Made by a program: the position numbers and the translations under genes. From DSVQ01 sp964484765 (GTDB lineage Bacteria > Planctomycetota > Planctomycetia > Planctomycetales > Planctomycetaceae): a stretch of DNA of 64,000 nt. The stretch lies in the NCBI GenBank assembly GCA_964484765.1, contig CAZAGI010000005.1, forward strand, positions 62,001-126,000, in the 5' to 3' direction. How positions within the stretch are numbered: position 1 is the first letter of the stretch; every line of letters begins with the position of its first letter. Shown here piece by piece: positions 51,164 through 58,707 of the stretch. The notes below the pieces were generated by a model, which worked only from the letters and a program-made list of their open reading frames with translations, made no database searches and was not told where the DNA came from.

Positions 51164-51247
51164 AACCAGCCCGGAGCGCAAGCGACGGGTTCTTCAACAG
51201 CATCATCCTCGATTCTAGGAACCCGTCGCTCGCGCTCCGGGCTGGTT
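51164..51247. repeat. Long inverted repeat (29-base arms) between the DUF1598-like and YgfZ-like genes
   Basis: Left arm 51164-51192 and right arm 51219-51247 pair at 28 of 29 bases (core AACCAGCCCGGAGCGC) around a 26-base loop. It starts 5 bases after one stop codon and ends 9 bases before the next ATG. From memory this sequence is one of the most repeated intergenic palindromes in planctomycetes. Confidence 0.95.
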
Positions 51248-51255
51248 AGGAATTC

Positions 51256-52194
51256 ATGATCTCGTATTTTCTCGATGACAAACGCACGCACATCGAACTG
51301 ATCGGCACGGACCGCGCGAAGTTTCTGCACAACTTCTGCACCAACGACATTCTGAAACTCTCGCCGGGGCAGGGCTGCGAAGCATTCGTCTGCAACGTGA
51401 AAGGCCGCGTGATCGGACACGTTACCGTGTTCGTCGGCGAATCATCGTTGTGGCTGGAAAGCGTCGCTGGCACGGCCGCACCGTTGATGGCGCACCTGGA
51501 TCGCTATCTGATTCGCGAAGACGTCACGATCACGGATCGTTCCGGTGATGTCAGCGAGTTGTTGCTGATTGGTCCGCAAGTCCCCGCGCTGCTGAAAATC
51601 GTCTTCGGAGACAATGTCACCATCCCCGAGGCTCTGTTCGATCAATCACAGATCCGATCGATCGAAGACGAAGAAGTTCGGCTCTCGCGTGTGGACCGGC
51701 TTGGTGATCCGACGTGGCTGCTCATCGTTCCGAAGACGGCGGTGAATGCGCTGGTCCGGCAATTCGAAGCCCACGGTGCAACTCAGGGCGACGCCGATTA
51801 TGCAGAGTCACTGCGCATCGCGGCCGGGTTTCCACAGTATGGTCAGGACATCACGGAAGACCATCTCGCGCAGGAAGTCGGCCGCACCGCGCGGTGTGTC
51901 AGTTTCACGAAGGGCTGCTATCTCGGCCAGGAACCGATCGCGCGGCTCGATGCACTTGGGCATACCAATCGTGAGTTACGCCGACTGTCATTGACGGCGT
52001 CGGGACTCGTCGCGGGCATGAAGTTGCGCGATGCGGAGAACACGCAGGACATTGGTGTCATTACGTCCGCGGCTCCTGCCCCGGATGGCAATGGCAGTGT
52101 TGCGCTGGGGTATCTCAAATCGCGCTGGCTTGCGGCGGGAACCAACGTCGTAGTGGTCACCGAGAGCGGCACAGCAGTGGCAAATGTCATTTGA
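51256..52194 (+). CDS. ygfZ: YgfZ/GcvT-type folate-binding protein (iron-sulfur assembly factor)
   Basis: A 312-residue protein with the YgfZ signature KGCYLGQE at 219-226 and the fold of GcvT (HNFCTNDILKLSPGQGCEAF, then TRLDALGHTN-like motif at 228-237). YgfZ-type proteins use tetrahydrofolate to help repair or assemble certain iron-sulfur enzymes; E. coli YgfZ supports MiaB activity. Here miaB is adjacent on the opposite strand. No clear ribosome site apart from AGGA close to the ATG. The long palindrome lies directly upstream. Confidence 0.9.
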   Translation: MISYFLDDKRTHIELIGTDRAKFLHNFCTNDILKLSPGQGCEAFVCNVKGRVIGHVTVFVGESSLWLESVAGTAAPLMAHLDRYLIREDVTITDRSGDVSELLLIGPQVPALLKIVFGDNVTIPEALFDQSQIRSIEDEEVRLSRVDRLGDPTWLLIVPKTAVNALVRQFEAHGATQGDADYAESLRIAAGFPQYGQDITEDHLAQEVGRTARCVSFTKGCYLGQEPIARLDALGHTNRELRRLSLTASGLVAGMKLRDAENTQDIGVITSAAPAPDGNGSVALGYLKSRWLAAGTNVVVVTESGTAVANVI

Positions 52195-52199
52195 TCAGA

Positions 52200-52267
52200 G
52201 CCGCGACCGTCAGGGAGCGAGTTTTTGTTGCTCGCGTGTTCGGAACTCGCACCCTGACGGTCGCGGC
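52200..52267. repeat. Inverted repeat between the YgfZ-like gene and miaB
   Basis: GCCGCGACCGTCAGGG (52200-52215) and its exact complement (52252-52267), with partial pairing further inward (GAGCGAGTT with AACTCGCAC). It starts six bases past the ygfZ stop and lies between convergent genes, where it may end transcription from either side. Confidence 0.9.
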
Positions 52268-52321
52268 GCTGAAAGACGTTCATGGCAGGATCGGCAGCAG
52301 TGTAGGCGAGCCCTGCTGGAA

Positions 52322-53731
52322 TTAGCGGGTGACGATTTCGCCCACGAGTGTGGTTTGCGTGCAATCGGCGATCTGCACATCCACCAGTGTGCCGGCGAGG
52401 CGCGGGTTGCCGGGGAAGACGATGATGCGGTCGCACATGCTCCGGCCCACCAATTGAACCGGACCGCTGGTGGCGTCGGTTTCGCCGCGTTTTTCGGCGT
52501 TTTTGCTCGGTCCTTCCACCAGCACTTCCACCGTGCGTCCGATGAACGCGGCGTTGTCTTCTTCGCTGATCGCGTTTTGCAGTTCGAGCATTTCCTGATT
52601 GCGGCGGCGCTTCACGTCTTCAGGAATGTCGTCGGGCATCAGGTCGAACGCTTTGGTCCCTGGCCGCGGACTGTATTTGAAGATAAAACTATTCTTGAAG
52701 CGGAACTCGCGGATCAGGTCGAGACTCAACTGGTGTGACGCCTCGGTCTCACCGCAGAAACCGACGATGAAGTCACTCGACACCGCGGCGTTTGGCAGCG
52801 TCGATTTGATGCGGGCCATCATGTCGCGGTATTGCTCGATGGTGTAACCGCGCTTCATGCGTTTGAGCATCTCATCGCAGCCGGACTGTGCCGGGACATG
52901 CAGATAGTGTGCGACCTTCGGGAGATCACGCACAGCTTGTAACAAGTCGTCGGTCATATCGCGCGGATAGTTCGTGACGAACTTCAGTCGCAGCAGACCG
53001 GGAATGTCACTGATCGCGGCGAGCAGGTCCGACAAGCGCCAGGTGCGGTCGCCATCGACAAAGCGGTAACTGTTCACAGTCTGGCCGAGCAGCGTGATTT
53101 CTTTCACGCCTTGATCGACCAGCACACGGGACTCTTTGAGAATGTCGTGCGGGTTACGGCTTTGTTCCGGGCCGCGCGTCATGGGGACGACGCAATACGT
53201 GCAGAACTTGTCGCAGCCGAACATGATCCGCACAAACGCCTGATACGGCGACGGCCGCATTTCCGGTTCGCGCAACGGGTCATAGCTCTGGAAGCTGCTC
53301 GACACTTCCATCCGCGTTCCCTCGCGGCGATCGAGACTGACCGCGACCGCGCGTTGGCGATGCGTCCGGGCTTCATCGATCAGCCGGGGAATTTCCGCGA
53401 GTTGACCAGTGCCGACGACAATGTCGACGTGCGGCGCTTTCTGGAAGACGAGTTCCTGATCCTTCTGCGCCATGCAGCCGAGGACACCGATCACCTGCTG
53501 CGGCCGTTTCCGTTTGCTGAATTTGAGGCGACCGAGCGCGCTGTAGATTTTATGTTCGGCGTGTTCGCGGACGCTGCAGGTGTTGAAGAGGACGGTGTCA
53601 GCATCGGCGATGTCGCCGGTGAGTTCGTATCCCTGTTGACGCAACGCTGCCACGACCAGTTCGCTGTCCAGCATGTTCATCTGGCAGCCGACGGTTTCGA
53701 TAAACAGCTTCTGGTTATGCGATGCAGTCAT
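52322..53731 (-). CDS. miaB: tRNA-2-methylthio-N6-dimethylallyladenosine synthase MiaB
   Basis: A 469-residue radical SAM methylthiotransferase that modifies adenosine 37 of some tRNAs. The UPF0004 domain carries Cys16, Cys52 and Cys86 for the auxiliary [4Fe-4S] cluster. The radical SAM motif CDKFCTYC holds Cys173, Cys177 and Cys180. A TRAM domain ends the protein (VEVLVEGPSKNAEKRGETDATSG onward, VQIADC). All six ligands are present, so the enzyme should be active. Convergent with ygfZ, with which it is functionally linked in E. coli. Confidence 0.97.
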   Translation of the reverse strand: MTASHNQKLFIETVGCQMNMLDSELVVAALRQQGYELTGDIADADTVLFNTCSVREHAEHKIYSALGRLKFSKRKRPQQVIGVLGCMAQKDQELVFQKAPHVDIVVGTGQLAEIPRLIDEARTHRQRAVAVSLDRREGTRMEVSSSFQSYDPLREPEMRPSPYQAFVRIMFGCDKFCTYCVVPMTRGPEQSRNPHDILKESRVLVDQGVKEITLLGQTVNSYRFVDGDRTWRLSDLLAAISDIPGLLRLKFVTNYPRDMTDDLLQAVRDLPKVAHYLHVPAQSGCDEMLKRMKRGYTIEQYRDMMARIKSTLPNAAVSSDFIVGFCGETEASHQLSLDLIREFRFKNSFIFKYSPRPGTKAFDLMPDDIPEDVKRRRNQEMLELQNAISEEDNAAFIGRTVEVLVEGPSKNAEKRGETDATSGPVQLVGRSMCDRIIVFPGNPRLAGTLVDVQIADCTQTTLVGEIVTR

Positions 53732-53806
53732 CGGGGCTTCAACCGTCCGGTAACAGTTAACCGGATATGATGAAAAGGTCCGTCATACGTTGCCGTAGGG
53801 TGAACT

Positions 53807-54034
53807 TCACGCCGCTTTGGATGCGGTCTTGGCCAGGATTTCTTGTTTCAACTCCATTCCAGGCAGGCGTTCTTGTTCCGCCTGGATGGCAGCCGCTTCG
53901 GCTTCGCGGCGGCGGTTTTCGGCGTTCACCAGGTTGGTAAACGTCCGCCGGCGGTGCTGCACCATCAATGCCAGCAGCGTCTGCACGCCCACCAGCGCCG
54001 CGATCCCGTAAATCAATAGCGACCATCGGGACAT
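53807..54034 (-). CDS. Small membrane-anchored coiled-coil protein
   Basis: A 75-residue protein: one transmembrane helix (LLIYGIAALVGVQTLLALMV) followed by a basic/acidic helix (NRRREAEAAAIQAEQERLPG). It resembles accessory membrane proteins of 60-80 residues but I do not recognise the family. It lies between efp and miaB on the same strand. Confidence 0.55.
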   Translation of the reverse strand: MSRWSLLIYGIAALVGVQTLLALMVQHRRRTFTNLVNAENRRREAEAAAIQAEQERLPGMELKQEILAKTASKAA

Positions 54035-54042
54035 GTTGGTGG

Positions 54043-54128
54043 TCCGTTGTCAGTGGTCCGTTGTCAGTTGTTGATGAGTGAGGACCGGACTGTCTTACCC
54101 ACTGACAACTGACCACGGACAACTGACC
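54043..54128. repeat. Compound GTCAGTTGTC-type direct and inverted repeats
   Basis: GTCCGTTGTCAG occurs twice (about 54045-54070), and inverted copies follow at about 54100-54127 (CACTGACAACTGACCACGGA). The array lies between efp and the small membrane protein. Confidence 0.75.
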
Positions 54129-54130
54129 CA

Positions 54131-54700
54131 TTATTCTCGCACGCGTTCGATGTACTCACCCGTTTGCGTGTTGATCTTCACCATGTCACCCGTATCGACG
54201 AAGGACGGCACTTGAACCTCGACGCCATTGTCGACCTGGGCGGCCTTCGTGATATTCCCCGAGGTATTCCCGCGGACGGCCGGTTCGGTGTAATTCACTT
54301 TCATCACCACCGAGGGCGGCAGCGTCACGCCGATCGGAGTGTCATTCCAGTACAGCAGTTCGCAGATTGCATTGTCCTGCAGGAAGCGGGACTGTTCGCC
54401 GACGATCGCCTCGGCGATCGAGTGCTGCTCGAACGAACCCTGATCCATGAACACGAACGCGCCGGTCTCCCGGTAGAGGAATTGCGCGTCGTTTCGTCGG
54501 ACGTCCGCCCCTTCGAGTCCGTCGCCGCTCTTGTAAGTGCGATCGAGCAGGGTTCCCTTGATCAGATTCCGCATTTTGCACTTGTAAAGCGCCTGCCCTT
54601 TGCCGGGCTTCACGAAATCGACAATCAACATTTCATAAGGTTCGCCATCGATGACGACCTTGGTTCCTTTCCGGAAATCGCTGGTGCTGACTTGAGCCAT
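54131..54700 (-). CDS. efp: Translation elongation factor P
   Basis: A 189-residue three-domain factor that relieves ribosome stalling at polyproline stretches. The KOW-like first domain begins MAQVSTSDFRKGTKVVIDGEP (in part) and carries the tip loop KPGKGQA with Lys34, the residue that bacteria of several phyla modify. The OB domains follow (LLDRTYKSGDGLEGADV, VTLPPSVVMKVNYTEPAVRG) and the family tail ends TGEYIERVRE. EpmA/EpmB genes are not adjacent. Given how many proline-rich proteins are in this window (FliK, the GspI tail), the factor is probably important here. Confidence 0.97.
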   Translation of the reverse strand: MAQVSTSDFRKGTKVVIDGEPYEMLIVDFVKPGKGQALYKCKMRNLIKGTLLDRTYKSGDGLEGADVRRNDAQFLYRETGAFVFMDQGSFEQHSIAEAIVGEQSRFLQDNAICELLYWNDTPIGVTLPPSVVMKVNYTEPAVRGNTSGNITKAAQVDNGVEVQVPSFVDTGDMVKINTQTGEYIERVRE

Positions 54701-54775
54701 GAGTCTCGGTCTTCGAGCAGGGGTCACGCGGAACAACACAATGAGCGCCCCGCGCGTTAGCGGTTCGCGTTGGGG

Positions 54776-54804
54776 AGTGTATCAGATGCGCAAACCGCTG
54801 GGAA
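54776..54804 (-). promoter_or_regulatory. Sigma70-type promoter of efp
   Basis: On the minus strand TTCCCA (54804-54799) and TACACT (54781-54776) with a 17-base spacer; transcription would start about 70 bases before the efp ATG. Confidence 0.45.
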
Positions 54805-54849
54805 TGCCGGGAGTTTCCCACTGGGACGGTCACACGAAACGGCAAGCCA

Positions 54850-54894
54850 GAAAAGAAAAACCGCCGACCGAGGCATCGTGCCTGGTTCGGCGGT
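54850..54894 (-). terminator. Intrinsic terminator after the small protein at 54963
   Basis: Bases 54860-54875 and 54879-54894 form a stem of 14 pairs in 16 with a 3-base loop. On the minus strand the stem is followed by TTTTTCTTTTC. It lies about 70 bases past the stop of the 54963-55172 gene and upstream of the efp promoter, so it isolates efp from it. Confidence 0.85.
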
Positions 54895-54962
54895 GATGGG
54901 CATACTGTTGGAGATCGGGACCACGAGATTGATCGTCAACCACGTGGTGCGGGGCAATCGGT

Positions 54963-55172
54963 TCAGACCGCGGCGGGTTCTGTCCGGCGGGTCTTCACAT
55001 CGAGCATTTCGACGAGCTGGCGAATCTCGCTCAGCTCTTCTTTCCGTTTGTCGTCAGTCAGATCCGACGAATCGCGGAATTCCAGCATGCGGCTGCTGCG
55101 GACAAACCGCAGTCCCCGGAGCAATAATTCGCGCTGACGTTCGCTGAGTTCCACGTTCAGTTTCTCACTCAT
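54963..55172 (-). CDS. Small helical protein of unknown function
   Basis: A 69-residue charged protein (MSEKLNVELSERQRELLLRG, DDKRKEELSEIRQLVEMLDV) that would be all alpha-helical, with no signal or membrane segment. I do not recognise it. A plausible promoter lies upstream and a clear intrinsic terminator downstream, so it is a monocistronic unit and likely real. Confidence 0.65.
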   Translation of the reverse strand: MSEKLNVELSERQRELLLRGLRFVRSSRMLEFRDSSDLTDDKRKEELSEIRQLVEMLDVKTRRTEPAAV

Positions 55173-55632
55173 CGGAAGGAATCCGCCAAAGGTGGCGAAA
55201 CACCCCAGACCGTCGCAATGACAGTCCTTCTTACCGACTGTAATGGTAGCGGTTGCGGGACGAGAACTTCAAGCGCCGACCTGTCAAGGCCAGCTTTTCA
55301 ACGAAGAAATCTCCGCCCGCTTCGTCGCGGGAATTGATGTGCCCGGTGTTGATCGGAAGGACCAGCCCGGTGACTTGCTCTTCTCCGTCCTCGCCGGGTG
55401 TGATCGGCAAATCGCGCCGACTCGCCCGAAATCGGCAAAGTCTGCTGGATCGGAGGGAAATCTCTCTGCAGGGAAACCGGTCTCGTGAACAAGAGTGCGG
55501 AATCGGCGTGGAGTAAACCGATCACATCGACTTTTCCTGAAGTAGCGGTTTTGCGGGGGTCGACACTGATGGTGATCACGGTGCGGCTCGCGCTGCGCCG
55601 CCACGTTTCCGCCTTCAGCCTGCGAAGACTCC
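55173..55632. other. Intergenic region before the export operon
   Basis: A 460-base divergent gap. It holds the promoter of the small protein. I see no strong plus-strand promoter for the TolC-like gene. Short open frames on both strands have no protein-like features. Confidence 0.5.
55243..55272 (-). promoter_or_regulatory. Possible promoter of the small helical protein
   Basis: On the minus strand TTGAAG (55272-55267) and TACCAT (55248-55243) with an 18-base spacer, about 70 bases before the start. Confidence 0.4.
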
Positions 55633-58600
55633 ATGACGAGAAACGACACCCCCGCGCCGACTGTTTTGCGACCGTCGCCTATGCGGAACCTGTTTTCAGT
55701 GAACAGGTTAGCGGTGACAACGCTATTGACATTGGTGACGGCGACGACTGGTTGCTCCCGCATGTTCTGGCGGACTCAGGCCGATTTCGATTCGTACAAC
55801 CTCCTGATGCAGAAAACGCACGATCCCCGCTGGGATTTACCCCGCTTGACGATCGAGCCCGACGTTCGCAGCCGCTTTTCCAACCTTGCCGATCCCGATC
55901 ATCAACCGCTTCCGCCGGATGACCCCTCCGCCCACACGTACATGGAGTGGGTGGACGGAATGAAGGGTTACAAAAGCTGGCATAAATTCGGCGAAGACAT
56001 GTCCGTCGAGAACCCGCAATGGCTCGCCAACTTCGGCCTGCTGCCGGAAGTCTCGCAGGCGGATTGGGAAGAACCGTCGAAACCGGATCCAGAACTGGTC
56101 GCCAGCGGTGACGCCGAAGTGGTGCGCAGCATCCCCACAATTGAAGACCTGACGTTGGAACAGGCGATCGAGTTGACCAACATCCACAATCGTGACTACC
56201 AGACGCAGATCGAAAACCTCTACATCTCCGCGCTGCAACTGAGTTTTGATCAGTTTCAGTTCAATGTCCGCTACTTGGGATTGGGAGGCCAGAAACCGTC
56301 ATCCAGTCTCGCCTACATCAATGTGCCTACGGAGACGGATGCCTTATCCCTGACGAATCGTGCTGGTGCCAGTCAGTTGTTGCCATCCGGCGGACAATGG
56401 GTGGTGGAACTGGCGAACAATACACTGTGGTTGTTTCAGGGGCAGAACCGCACGAGTTCGTCTTCGGTTCTGACCTACCAGTTGACGCAGCCTCTGCTCC
56501 TGGGAGCTGGACGCAAAATCGTGCTGGAAGGACTGACGCAGTCGGAGCGCGACGTGCTTTACAACGCGCGGGCATTGGCGCGCTATCGGAAAGGGTTGTT
56601 CAGCACCGTGGTGACCGGCACCGGAGCGAGTATCTTCAATGCCGGGACTTTTTCAGTCGGCGGCGTTTTCGGCGGTGCCGGCAGTTCGACGAGTGCGGTT
56701 TCAATTGGATCGAGCCCTGGTGGTGCGGTCGGCTATCTCGACCTGTTGCTGGCACAGCAGCAGGTAATTAACCAGCAAGACAACATTCGCGAACTGTTGA
56801 TTCAGGTCGAACGCAGCCGGGCGCAGAGCCAGGTGACGCCAGGGGAAGAGTTGGAAAAGCTGCCCGACGGACTCGCCATTCCCCCGGAACTGGAACTTCA
56901 ATTGACCTACGACCCGATCATCAAACGTCTCAATTGGAAGTTCGGCGGAATGTCGCCGGAAGTTCGCGAACAACTGTTGGCGCTCAGTGATGATCCCGGT
57001 TGGCAGCGGGCGGTGACAAACTTGTTCTCCCGCGTGAGAGCGGGTGTTGTACCGCTGGAACTGGCCCAGCTCGTCACCCGGGCGTCGGGACAAATCACGC
57101 AGCTTCGCGATCAGGAACGGACCTATTTGAACAACGTCGATACCTACAAGCAGACACTGGGGTTGCCGATCGATTTTCAGATCACCATCGACATGAACAT
57201 CCTGAAACAGTTCGAATTGATCGACCCGGCCATCATTCGCCTGGAACAAACGATTCTGTTCTATCAGCAGCAATTCGGGGCAGTTTCCGAAATTGATCCC
57301 CCACTCGAAGATCTCCAGCGGATTCGGAAAGAACTGGCAGAACTGCGCGAACGGGTCTACACGGAGGGCATCACCTTGGTGACCGCCGACCTGGAACGCG
57401 TGGATGCGCGGATGCCGGTGCGGCTGGCGGAACTGACGCGGGAAGCGGATCGGGACATCGTGCAGCAAGACCTCGAACGGAATCGGCTGGTCTTGCGTGA
57501 AGTCATCGTGAAAGACCTGTACCGACGGATCGGCGACGAACTCGAAAAGATTGGGAAGGCGCTCGCGGCGCCGGACATCACGATCGACCAGCGCCGAGAA
57601 CTCTTCTCGGAACTCGATGGGCTGCGGGAGGACTTGTTACAGGTCGCGCAGAATCTGAAGGCGGTGCAGGTCGGCCTGCGCTCGGAATTGATTAGTTTGC
57701 GCCCGTTCACAATGTCGCAAGCCGATGCGGTCGCGACCGCGCTCGAGAATCGTCTGGACTTGATGAACGCCCGTGCGCAAGTCATGGACGCGCGCCGACA
57801 AATGGAAGTGGCGGCCAATCGACTGGAGTCGGTGCTGAATCTCGTTACCACCGGTGCCATTCAGAGCAGTGGAAATAGTAACCCCTTCGATTTTCGCGGC
57901 GACCAGAGCACATTTCAGGTGGGCGTGCAGTTCACGGCACCGCTCGACCAGGTCCAGCTGCGAAATACATACCGGTTGACGCAAATCAATTATGAACGCG
58001 CACGCCGAGCCTTCATGGCGCTGGAAGATTCGATCCGCAATAATGTTAGGTCTGAATGGCGACAGCTGCAGACGGCGTCATTGAACTTCGAAACGACGCG
58101 TCAAAACCTGCGGATTGCGGCCCTTCAGTTGGATAGTGCGATTGAGATGTTTAACCAGCCTTTGCGGGCGGGCGCCGCCGGTGGAGGGGGCGGGGGTGGT
58201 GCCGGCGGAACCGGCGGTCAGAATCAGGGTTTAAACTTGATCAACGCTTTGCAAAGCGTTCTGCAGGCCCAGAATAATTTGATCGGGTTTTGGACGACAT
58301 ACGAAGAAAATCGCATTAACATTCACCTGGATATGGATATCATGCAGGTTGACGAGCGTGGTCTCTGGATCGACCAGGTTTACCAGAACCTGGGATCGAT
58401 CCAAGGGACTGACTCGAATCCCACCTTGAGCGAACCCACCGATGTCAATCGCCTCCCCCCCGCGCCCGGCACCATCGACCCCGACACCAGCGGCCAATCC
58501 GCCCGCGGCACAACCGCGCCCCGGAGCAACGCCGAAACGGAGGAAACTGCGGTGGTACGTGTTGCTCTGCCTCGTCGCCCTGTGCGTCGGGGGATTCGTC

Positions 58601-58707
58601 GCCCGGGATCAGCTATCACCTTACCTGGGTCCCATGGCGGCACCGTTCGCCTCTCTGATTCCGGGACTCGCAGCGGCCGAGCATCGCTTCGATCATCTGA
58701 GCCTTGA
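55633..58707 (+). CDS. TolC-like outer-membrane efflux lipoprotein, very long
   Basis: A 1024-residue protein, twice the usual TolC length. The signal with lipobox (RLAVTTLLTLVTATTGC) suggests a lipid anchor. The two OEP repeats are at about 170-330 (TLEQAIELTNIHNRDYQTQIEN, then SVLTYQLTQPLLLGAGRKI) and 690-910 (FTMSQADAVATALENRLDLM, FQVGVQFTAPLDQVQLRNTYR). Between them lies about 350 residues of mainly coiled-coil insertion that TolC lacks. A run of Gly near 850-860 interrupts the second repeat. The last ~65 residues (58510-58707) are Arg-rich and probably not conserved because this DNA also encodes the start of the next protein in another frame. ATG 55681 is an alternative start. Confidence 0.8.
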   Translation: MTRNDTPAPTVLRPSPMRNLFSVNRLAVTTLLTLVTATTGCSRMFWRTQADFDSYNLLMQKTHDPRWDLPRLTIEPDVRSRFSNLADPDHQPLPPDDPSAHTYMEWVDGMKGYKSWHKFGEDMSVENPQWLANFGLLPEVSQADWEEPSKPDPELVASGDAEVVRSIPTIEDLTLEQAIELTNIHNRDYQTQIENLYISALQLSFDQFQFNVRYLGLGGQKPSSSLAYINVPTETDALSLTNRAGASQLLPSGGQWVVELANNTLWLFQGQNRTSSSSVLTYQLTQPLLLGAGRKIVLEGLTQSERDVLYNARALARYRKGLFSTVVTGTGASIFNAGTFSVGGVFGGAGSSTSAVSIGSSPGGAVGYLDLLLAQQQVINQQDNIRELLIQVERSRAQSQVTPGEELEKLPDGLAIPPELELQLTYDPIIKRLNWKFGGMSPEVREQLLALSDDPGWQRAVTNLFSRVRAGVVPLELAQLVTRASGQITQLRDQERTYLNNVDTYKQTLGLPIDFQITIDMNILKQFELIDPAIIRLEQTILFYQQQFGAVSEIDPPLEDLQRIRKELAELRERVYTEGITLVTADLERVDARMPVRLAELTREADRDIVQQDLERNRLVLREVIVKDLYRRIGDELEKIGKALAAPDITIDQRRELFSELDGLREDLLQVAQNLKAVQVGLRSELISLRPFTMSQADAVATALENRLDLMNARAQVMDARRQMEVAANRLESVLNLVTTGAIQSSGNSNPFDFRGDQSTFQVGVQFTAPLDQVQLRNTYRLTQINYERARRAFMALEDSIRNNVRSEWRQLQTASLNFETTRQNLRIAALQLDSAIEMFNQPLRAGAAGGGGGGGAGGTGGQNQGLNLINALQSVLQAQNNLIGFWTTYEENRINIHLDMDIMQVDERGLWIDQVYQNLGSIQGTDSNPTLSEPTDVNRLPPAPGTIDPDTSGQSARGTTAPRSNAETEETAVVRVALPRRPVRRGIRRPGSAITLPGSHGGTVRLSDSGTRSGRASLRSSEP

